Assembly: GCA_029979405.1 (NCBI GenBank)
Contig: JAPOHM010000083.1
Location: 1-6,542 of the forward strand
DNA length: 6,542 bases
Direction of reading: 5' to 3'
Source: Methanobacteriota archaeon
GTDB taxonomy: Archaea; Thermoplasmatota; Poseidoniia; Poseidoniales; Poseidoniaceae
The position numbers were made by a program, and so were the translations under genes. A model generated the notes under the pieces. It was not told the origin of the DNA, made no database searches, and was given only the letters and a program-made list of their open reading frames with translations. Positions 1 to 5,273 of this stretch are shown piece after piece (the first letter of the stretch is position 1; every line of letters begins with the position of its first letter).

Positions 1-2258
1 ATAGTGTTATGATCACCGCCAATCCCTTCGTGGGACTCATGTGAAGCATTGGTATTCTTGGCTAAAACCTTGACCTCTAACAACTGATTTGCTTCAGAAA
101 ATGTTCTAATTTCAAACCTTTCTCTTGAATTTTCTCTACTAGAATCAGGTTTGAATAATGGAGAAGAATTCATTGTGTAAGTATATGCTAATTTTCCTGA
201 ATTGTTTTCATTTAAAGAAACCGAAACGATTCTTGACTTTTCTTCAGAATTTCTACCAGTTGGATTTCCTACTTCCCAATCTTCAAACAGGTCATATAGA
301 TGGTTCCAACGATAAATGGACATCCATCGGTAAAATTCAGGATTTTCATCTTCAGTATTACAGTAGCCCATCAGTTCTCTAGTCACGTCGCTGATTAAGG
401 AATCTTCATTTGTCTCTGAATTTTGAAAGAATGATGTCCATCCCAAATCTTCTATTGTCCTATCGCTTCCATAGATTTCAGTCCATCCCGGATCGTCTTC
501 TGTTGCGTTACATTCTGGCCCGATGTGTCCCGCCCATGTTCCGTCACCAACGCCCCATTCTATGGTTGTGGAATCTGTTTCTTCTTCATCACACTCATCA
601 ATACCTGGGTCATAATATCCATTGCCATTCACATCTACTGCGCCATCGACACAATTTACCCAAGTATGTAAGAAAGTACCTCCCATTGGCCCGAGATTGT
701 GGTTGATTTCGTGTGCTATAACGCCCTTGCTAAGACAAAAATCTGAGACCTTTGAAATTGTAATGTAACTGTGAATATCAGGTTCAATTGAACCCCATTC
801 AGGAGAACTTATGCCACACAGACCATCTCCGTCCTCAGTTAACAAATCTACTTGCCAAGGATGTAGTAACACCAACTGGTCAGGGTATGGTATGTTTCCT
901 GTTAATTCAGAATATATCATTAGAATATTCAGCAATTCAACACCTTGCATGGTAAAATCTGTTGCATCATATCCTTCCCTTGTTGTAAAAAATCTTGTAT
1001 CTATCTCGACCAAATTTGCGTTTGTAGGTAAAATTGCATCCATCTTTGCGAATCCAGAATCTGTATAGTAATCTATAACATTGTAGCCTCCAACCGTCAT
1101 CGGAACATAATGAATATTCAAATCATGTGTGGCATTAAACCAAGCTACGTGGAATAGATTATCATTGGAAGGATTTGTATCAATATAGTATGATACCTCA
1201 TCATCAGATAGGTACTCTACTTTTGCATTTAGTCCAATCGCAAGTGGCTCATCCAATCCTGGATATGTCACCCAGTCAGAGGGAAGTAGGAAATTTGCAC
1301 TATCTGAATATGAATATCTACTTGGATTTTGCACAGCCGTATGTGTTTTTTCAATTGATTTTACACAGAATACGAGTATACAAAATTGAAGTGTGACCTT
1401 TACATCAATACTTTCTAGATCTCCGCTGTCTACAAAAACCCTCACTAATGTATCCTTTCCTTCTACCAGTCTGACATCATTATTTTCTGTTTGAATGGTT
1501 TGAGTAACCTCAATTCTTTCTATAGAAATATCATTAACCGTGTAAATCAGGGGAATTACCCAGTCGAAATTGAAAGATTTCTGATATGACCAAACTCCAC
1601 CGTCAGAGTGGATCTCAATTCCAATATCTGCTTGCGATGAATTATAGAAGAAACGGTGTGCTGTGGCCTCAGTTACCAAATTGCTAGTTAAAAAATTGTA
1701 TGTGGATGCAATCGAATTAGTTGGGAAAATAGGAGTCATAGTTTCCATAATTGACATGTTCCACATATTCTTTACGATTGGTAAATCACCTTCCTCATCA
1801 CAATCAAAAAATTTACAGTCGGGTGATGATTTGTAAAAAATAGCGGGATTTCCTTGGACTTGGCTAACTAACTTCCTATCATTGAAATCGATTTTGATTG
1901 TTGAAGGAGAAACACTGAATTCATTCGACGAAATTGCAATAGATATATCTTGGTCAACTGCTTTTATCATTAAATCTGCTTTTTTCATTGTCCCTTTGAC
2001 ACCTTCAAGTTGAATTGTTATCTTGTAAGAATCTGACCATTCGTCAAATAAGAAACCATTTCCTTCGCTGAGGTGGCCATCTACATTTGGTGGCCACAAT
2101 CCCATAGCTTGCTTAGGGACTGAACTACCAGCTGAATTACCTGCAGTTGACTCATCCTCTTGGTCCGTGACTCCATCCAAACATCCAGCGAGAGTTGTGG
2201 AAAGCACAAACAAAGTCACCATGAAAATCGATTTAAGTCTTGAAAATCTTCTTTGCAT
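1..2258 (-). CDS. Secreted lipoprotein zinc metallopeptidase (metzincin-like), 3' end beyond the window
   Basis: The reverse strand reads from ATG at 2258 through 752 codons without a stop and leaves the window at base 1. Residues 1-26 form a lipoprotein signal: basic start (MQRR), hydrophobic core, lipobox L23-A24-G25-C26. The mature protein would therefore be anchored outside the cell. A beta-rich N-terminal part (about 55-400) has a stretch near 248-275 (RIEVTQTIQ...VRLVEGKDTLVRV) that I recognise from large secreted HEXXH peptidases. The zinc motif is H516-E517-x-x-H520-x-x-G523. A Met-turn-like ELMGYC lies at 628-633, followed by RWMSIYRWNHLYD, as in that group. A calcium-type loop (D542, N544, N546, G547, D550, D554, E555) lies between them. 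Ten cysteines besides C26 suggest disulfides. The third zinc ligand is not at the standard metzincin position: G526 replaces His, and H531 is a candidate. Two lines I counted are A+T rich (17/60 and 21/60 G+C). Peptidase class is fairly sure; exact family and substrate are not. Confidence 0.87.
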   Translation of the reverse strand, partial: MQRRFSRLKSIFMVTLFVLSTTLAGCLDGVTDQEDESTAGNSAGSSVPKQAMGLWPPNVDGHLSEGNGFLFDEWSDSYKITIQLEGVKGTMKKADLMIKAVDQDISIAISSNEFSVSPSTIKIDFNDRKLVSQVQGNPAIFYKSSPDCKFFDCDEEGDLPIVKNMWNMSIMETMTPIFPTNSIASTYNFLTSNLVTEATAHRFFYNSSQADIGIEIHSDGGVWSYQKSFNFDWVIPLIYTVNDISIERIEVTQTIQTENNDVRLVEGKDTLVRVFVDSGDLESIDVKVTLQFCILVFCVKSIEKTHTAVQNPSRYSYSDSANFLLPSDWVTYPGLDEPLAIGLNAKVEYLSDDEVSYYIDTNPSNDNLFHVAWFNATHDLNIHYVPMTVGGYNVIDYYTDSGFAKMDAILPTNANLVEIDTRFFTTREGYDATDFTMQGVELLNILMIYSELTGNIPYPDQLVLLHPWQVDLLTEDGDGLCGISSPEWGSIEPDIHSYITISKVSDFCLSKGVIAHEINHNLGPMGGTFLHTWVNCVDGAVDVNGNGYYDPGIDECDEEETDSTTIEWGVGDGTWAGHIGPECNATEDDPGWTEIYGSDRTIEDLGWTSFFQNSETNEDSLISDVTRELMGYCNTEDENPEFYRWMSIYRWNHLYDLFEDWEVGNPTGRNSEEKSRIVSVSLNENNSGKLAYTYTMNSSPLFKPDSSRENSRERFEIRTFSEANQLLEVKVLAKNTNASHESHEGIGGDHNT

Positions 2259-2355
2259 AAATGTAATTCAGCAATCCAAGTTTTATTCTTTTCTGTATAT
2301 TAGTCTTAGATTTGGAAATAGTCAAACTCAAGATGTAAAGGTCGCACGACATATC
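2259..2355. promoter_or_regulatory. Divergent intergenic region with candidate promoters for both protease genes
   Basis: These 97 bases separate the ATG of the metallopeptidase (minus, 2258) from the chosen ATG of the serine protease (plus, 2356). The left part is strongly A+T rich. A TATA-like element, tatatta on plus (2296-2302) and ctaatatac on minus (2305-2297), is roughly placed to serve either direction: about 40 bases from the minus start and 55 from the plus start. A second box, gaataaaac on minus (about 2289-2281), lies about 27 bases from the minus ATG, which would fit a leaderless transcript. Neither start has a convincing Shine-Dalgarno sequence: plus has only aaagg at 2337-2341, about 14 bases away. 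Promoter function is inferred from position and composition. Confidence 0.4.
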
Positions 2356-3582
2356 ATGCGAGACAAATCATTCGTCGTACTTTCGGCGCTACTGATGCTT
2401 AGCGTCTCGCTATCAGGATGTCTTGGAGAAGATACCAAGAAATCAGTAGCACCTGTCGAGGAAGTTGAAACCTTTGGAGCGTACAGCGTCGTCGCCCCAA
2501 TCGACACTGGAATCAACGTATATCACGAAAGGTTCATGCTCAATGAAACTTATCCTGACTGGCTACTTGACGGGCTCGGGGTTACGATGCACTGCAACCT
2601 GACCTGGGAGGGTTCATGGCAAGAAAGGTATGAAGCAGACAGGGAAACTTGCTGGGACGTGATTACATCATCAGATATCGTTTACTTCCCAGGTACGAGG
2701 ATTATCGGAACAACACCTGATGACGGAACTGACATACCAATCTTGGACGACCCGAGTGACGGTCACGGAACCGCCGTAACAGGAGCTGTATTGGATGCAA
2801 ATCCGGACGCCGTTATTTTCTTCGTTGAGGGGTTCTCTGACGCCGCGGTATTAGCTGCTGCGAATCAGCCACTAGTGGACATTATCACAACATCATTTGG
2901 ACCGATCGGAAGTGTTCCCGTTCCCGGAATTGAGGACGCTACAAAGGTAGCAGTAGTCGATTATAACAAAATTCACACCGGTGCTTCGGACAATACTCCA
3001 TCCCCAGCCGTTCAAGATTCAACCGCCGGACCACCATGGTCGATTGGAATTTCTGGATATGCTGAAGAAGATGATGATCAAAAAGAGACAATGAGTGGCT
3101 CCTATCCAGATATTGCGGCAGACTGGACTCAAGTTTTACCTAATCATGACGATACAACAGGTTACCATGAAACTTCAGGAACGTCGTTTGCTACACCACG
3201 GACTGCAGGAATTCTGAGCCTAATTATCACCATGCTTCGAGAGGATACAGGCGACATGCGCTCTGGAGCCTCTGATGAATTGGGAAGAAATGGTCTGCTC
3301 GTGAACAGTTCTGCTCTACCCTTAGCTAATTCTGATATTCGGAATGCACTGAACCTTTCTGCATGGTATCCAAGTTTCTCAACTTGGGACCCCACATCAG
3401 GAACTACTCCTATGTCACCAATTCTGCCGTGCACCCAAGTTGGATGGGGAGTGGTAAACATGTCCAACGTAATGCCGATTTACGAACATCTCAACGGAAT
3501 GTCAGAAATGCCACAAAGACCTGCTGACGTGGTTGCCTGTATGAATGCTAATCAAGATATCAGAGAAGCATACTGGTCTTGA
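2356..3582 (+). CDS. Subtilisin-like serine protease (S8 family), predicted lipoprotein
   Basis: A 408-residue peptidase predicted to be exported and membrane-anchored. The frame is open further upstream to 2167, but that extension overlaps the divergent gene and would bury the signal sequence. The ATG at 2356 gives a typical signal: MRDK, hydrophobic core, lipobox L19-S20-G21-C22. The subtilase triad is visible: D50 in APIDTGI, H137 in DGHGTAVTG, S277 in GTSFATP. N213 in the GASDNTPSP segment is the likely oxyanion-hole Asn. The Asp-His spacing (87 residues) is much longer than in subtilisin BPN' (D32/H64) and holds an extra segment with C80 and C99, a possible disulfide; C359 and C395 may be another. 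Little sequence lies between the lipobox and the catalytic domain, so there is no room for a usual inhibitor_I9 propeptide. The gene is divergent from the metallopeptidase and convergent with the small gene that follows. One line I counted has 32/60 G+C, richer than the neighbour. Family call is firm; substrate is unknown. Confidence 0.93.
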   Translation: MRDKSFVVLSALLMLSVSLSGCLGEDTKKSVAPVEEVETFGAYSVVAPIDTGINVYHERFMLNETYPDWLLDGLGVTMHCNLTWEGSWQERYEADRETCWDVITSSDIVYFPGTRIIGTTPDDGTDIPILDDPSDGHGTAVTGAVLDANPDAVIFFVEGFSDAAVLAAANQPLVDIITTSFGPIGSVPVPGIEDATKVAVVDYNKIHTGASDNTPSPAVQDSTAGPPWSIGISGYAEEDDDQKETMSGSYPDIAADWTQVLPNHDDTTGYHETSGTSFATPRTAGILSLIITMLREDTGDMRSGASDELGRNGLLVNSSALPLANSDIRNALNLSAWYPSFSTWDPTSGTTPMSPILPCTQVGWGVVNMSNVMPIYEHLNGMSEMPQRPADVVACMNANQDIREAYWS

Positions 3583-3583
3583 A

Positions 3584-3808
3584 TCAGGTAAATCTCATCA
3601 GGAATTTTGAGACCCAACTAATCATCATAATAGAAAGAAATGAGGCTATTGCATATTTTGCCCAAGGACGTTTTTTCTTTGGTGGAGGGAACGGATCAAT
3701 ACCCATGTCAAGTGACGTTGCGAGCATCTCCAAATCCTCCTCAATTGTCACCATGACCTGCCGATGCCATGGTATGTCTTGAAACCATTTGAGGGTTGGC
3801 CGGGCCAT
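3584..3808 (-). CDS. Small protein with a C-terminal membrane segment, function unknown
   Basis: A 74-residue reading frame from ATG at 3808 to a TGA whose last base is 3584. It occupies almost exactly the gap between the serine protease stop (3582) and the next plus-strand ATG (3807). Residues 1-40 are soluble and partly acidic (MVTIEEDLEML at 19-29). Then come a proline run (PPP 41-43), a basic patch (KKKR 44-47) and a hydrophobic stretch (about 52-69, YAIASFLSIMMISWVSKF), ending MRFT. The basic patch before the hydrophobic segment suggests a cytosolic N-terminal part with a tail anchor. I do not recognise the family. Evidence that it is real is the exact fit, the protein-like layout, and the absence of another gene for these 224 bases. 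The frame is open upstream to 3997, but that part is a shadow of the Nudix domain. An alternative start is ATG at 3754 (residue 19). Confidence 0.55.
   Translation of the reverse strand: MARPTLKWFQDIPWHRQVMVTIEEDLEMLATSLDMGIDPFPPPKKKRPWAKYAIASFLSIMMISWVSKFLMRFT
3671..3680 (+). terminator. Candidate T-rich terminator downstream of the serine protease gene
   Basis: The run ttttttcttt lies 89 bases past the protease stop codon. Archaeal transcripts often end at T-rich tracts without a hairpin. The same bases also encode the basic patch of the small minus-strand gene, so the T-run may simply reflect Lys codons. This is a weak call. Confidence 0.2.
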
Positions 3809-5273
3809 GAGCGAGGTTCCTGAGGGACTTGAAATGCCAAGTTTTGAGCGAAAACCTCCTCGCCCATCCGCGACACTGATGATTACCAGAGATGGTGAGG
3901 AGGGAGTGGAAGTTCTACTCGGAAAAAGGAGCGAATCTATGCCATCGTTTCCCGGATATTGGGCATTTCCCGGAGGAGGTGTTTCTAGAGTTGACAAAGA
4001 AGCGAGTCAATCGCTTGGAATATCTATCCAGCATTGCGCAATAATGCGTGAAGTTGTCGAAGAGTTAGGACTTGCACCAAGTGAGGGGCGACTTGTAGAA
4101 GTTGATTCAGACCTCCGTGAAATGGTCGCAGAGGATAAAGCGAACTGGTTTCCTTTAGCTCTAGATGGCGATATTCCTTCTGACGCTACTGGGATGAGAG
4201 TAATTTCGATGCGAACGACACCTCCATTTGGCCCAATGCGATTTGAGAATTCATTCCTGCACATTCACTCAAGCGAACACGAGGAGTTTTCACTAATCGG
4301 ACAAACCGAATTTGTTGATGCGCGATGGATGCGCCCTATCGACATGATAACCGCTTGGAAAAATAACGTAATCAAGGTCGCTCCGCCAGTAGTAACCCTT
4401 CTAATGGAAGTTGATAGATGCCTAAATCTATGCGACCAAGACATGACTGCAGTAGCAATAGACCTCGAAGATAGAAGGCCAGGAAGGCGTTCAATACTAT
4501 TTGCTAACGGGGTTGAAGTCGTTCCTGTAAGAACTGCCACCTTACCTCCTGCAGACCACACTAATTGCTACTTAGTTGGGGACCCTGATGGCGATTTCAT
4601 AGTCGTCGACCCAGCATTTAGACACCGAGAAGGAATGGAGAAGGTCGCTGAAGCAGTAGAACGGCATAATGGAAACTTGGTCGCAATATTTTACACTCAC
4701 GGACACTCTGATCATATGGCCGACAAAGGTTTACTGAAAGAGGCGTTTGATGTTCCAATATGGTCAGCATCAAAATCAGCAGACAGGATTCTGAAAGACG
4801 GTGAAGTTTTGAATCTTGGAAATCAAGAATGGACGGTCCTCCACACCCCAGGCCATCATCCCGAGCACCTGTGTTTGATTTCATCCTCCGGATTAGTTGC
4901 TGGAGACATGGTGGCGGGAATTGGTACTATACTGGTCCCTCCAGCTGAAGGTGACATGATAGAATATATTCAGCAATTAGAAAGATTGTTGGACTTAGAC
5001 CCACACCTAATTTTCCCATCGCACGGGCCGGTAATTCCTCTACCTGAAAGGACATTAGAACACTATATCACCCATCGAATAAACAGGCACAATAGAGTTT
5101 TAGATGCCGTAACTTCCGGTATATCTGCGCTTGAAGAAATAGCGAAATTTGCATATGCTGACACTCCTGATGCACATCCCGGATTAGCGGTTGACCAAAC
5201 TTTGTCACACCTATTATCTCATGAGAAGGTTGGTAATGTTAGAAAGTCTGGCCAACAATGGGTGCGAGCATGA
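3807..5273 (+). CDS. Nudix (NUDT19-like) and metallo-beta-lactamase (LACTB2-like) fusion hydrolase
   Basis: A 488-residue cytosolic two-domain protein. Residues 18-205 form a Nudix domain of NUDT19/RP2 type: PRPSATLMITRDG opens it, FPGGGV is at 54-59, and the catalytic half of the Nudix box, R81-E-V-V-E85-E86-L-G88, is intact. About eight extra residues sit between the two halves of the box. NUDT19 relatives cleave coenzyme A-type diphosphates; the substrate here is unknown. Residues 230-425 are a metallo-beta-lactamase fold with all metal-site motifs: H298-x-H300-x-D302-H303, H350 (HTPGH), D367 (AGD) and H406 (SHG). The C-terminal part (about 426-488) resembles the winged-helix tail of LACTB2, an RNA endonuclease in animals. 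ATG 3807 was chosen; TTG 3789 and ATG 3834 are also in frame. The stop overlaps the NFACT start by 4 bases (ATGA), so the two are probably co-transcribed and translationally coupled. Domain calls are firm; the joint role is inference. Confidence 0.93.
   Translation: MSEVPEGLEMPSFERKPPRPSATLMITRDGEEGVEVLLGKRSESMPSFPGYWAFPGGGVSRVDKEASQSLGISIQHCAIMREVVEELGLAPSEGRLVEVDSDLREMVAEDKANWFPLALDGDIPSDATGMRVISMRTTPPFGPMRFENSFLHIHSSEHEEFSLIGQTEFVDARWMRPIDMITAWKNNVIKVAPPVVTLLMEVDRCLNLCDQDMTAVAIDLEDRRPGRRSILFANGVEVVPVRTATLPPADHTNCYLVGDPDGDFIVVDPAFRHREGMEKVAEAVERHNGNLVAIFYTHGHSDHMADKGLLKEAFDVPIWSASKSADRILKDGEVLNLGNQEWTVLHTPGHHPEHLCLISSSGLVAGDMVAGIGTILVPPAEGDMIEYIQQLERLLDLDPHLIFPSHGPVIPLPERTLEHYITHRINRHNRVLDAVTSGISALEEIAKFAYADTPDAHPGLAVDQTLSHLLSHEKVGNVRKSGQQWVRA
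3822..3826 (+). promoter_or_regulatory. Possible Shine-Dalgarno site for an internal start at 3834
   Basis: GAGGG lies 7 bases before the in-frame ATG at 3834 (MPSFERKPP). A second GAGGG (3791-3795) lies 11 bases before the ATG at 3807. The spacing is better for 3834, which would shorten the Nudix-MBL protein by nine residues without touching its Nudix domain. Other starts in the window lack such motifs, so this does not settle the choice. Confidence 0.25.

Noticed and set aside
158..1396. Several plus-strand frames of 73-98 codons in the left part of the window
   Set aside because: They are antisense to the continuous metallopeptidase frame, lack recognisable domains and have odd composition, so they are shadows.
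2167..2355. N-terminal extension of the serine protease back to 2167
   Set aside because: It overlaps the start of the divergent gene, crosses the promoter region, and would place the lipobox signal in the middle of the protein.
3789..3806. TTG start for the Nudix-MBL gene
   Set aside because: An ATG follows six codons later, the extra residues add nothing recognisable, and the extension would overlap the small minus-strand gene further.
2278..3845. Nine-base match aaaacttgg upstream of both minus-strand genes (2286-2278 and 3845-3837)
   Set aside because: The distances to the two start codons differ (about 20 and 29 bases) and one copy lies inside coding sequence, so chance is the simpler explanation.
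3809..3997. N-terminal extension of the small minus-strand protein to 3997
   Set aside because: This stretch is antisense to the Nudix domain and is rich in Ser, Pro and Gly in the manner of a shadow frame.
4007..4884. Three minus-strand frames of 85-98 codons
   Set aside because: They are antisense to the well-supported Nudix and metallo-beta-lactamase domains and show no protein features.
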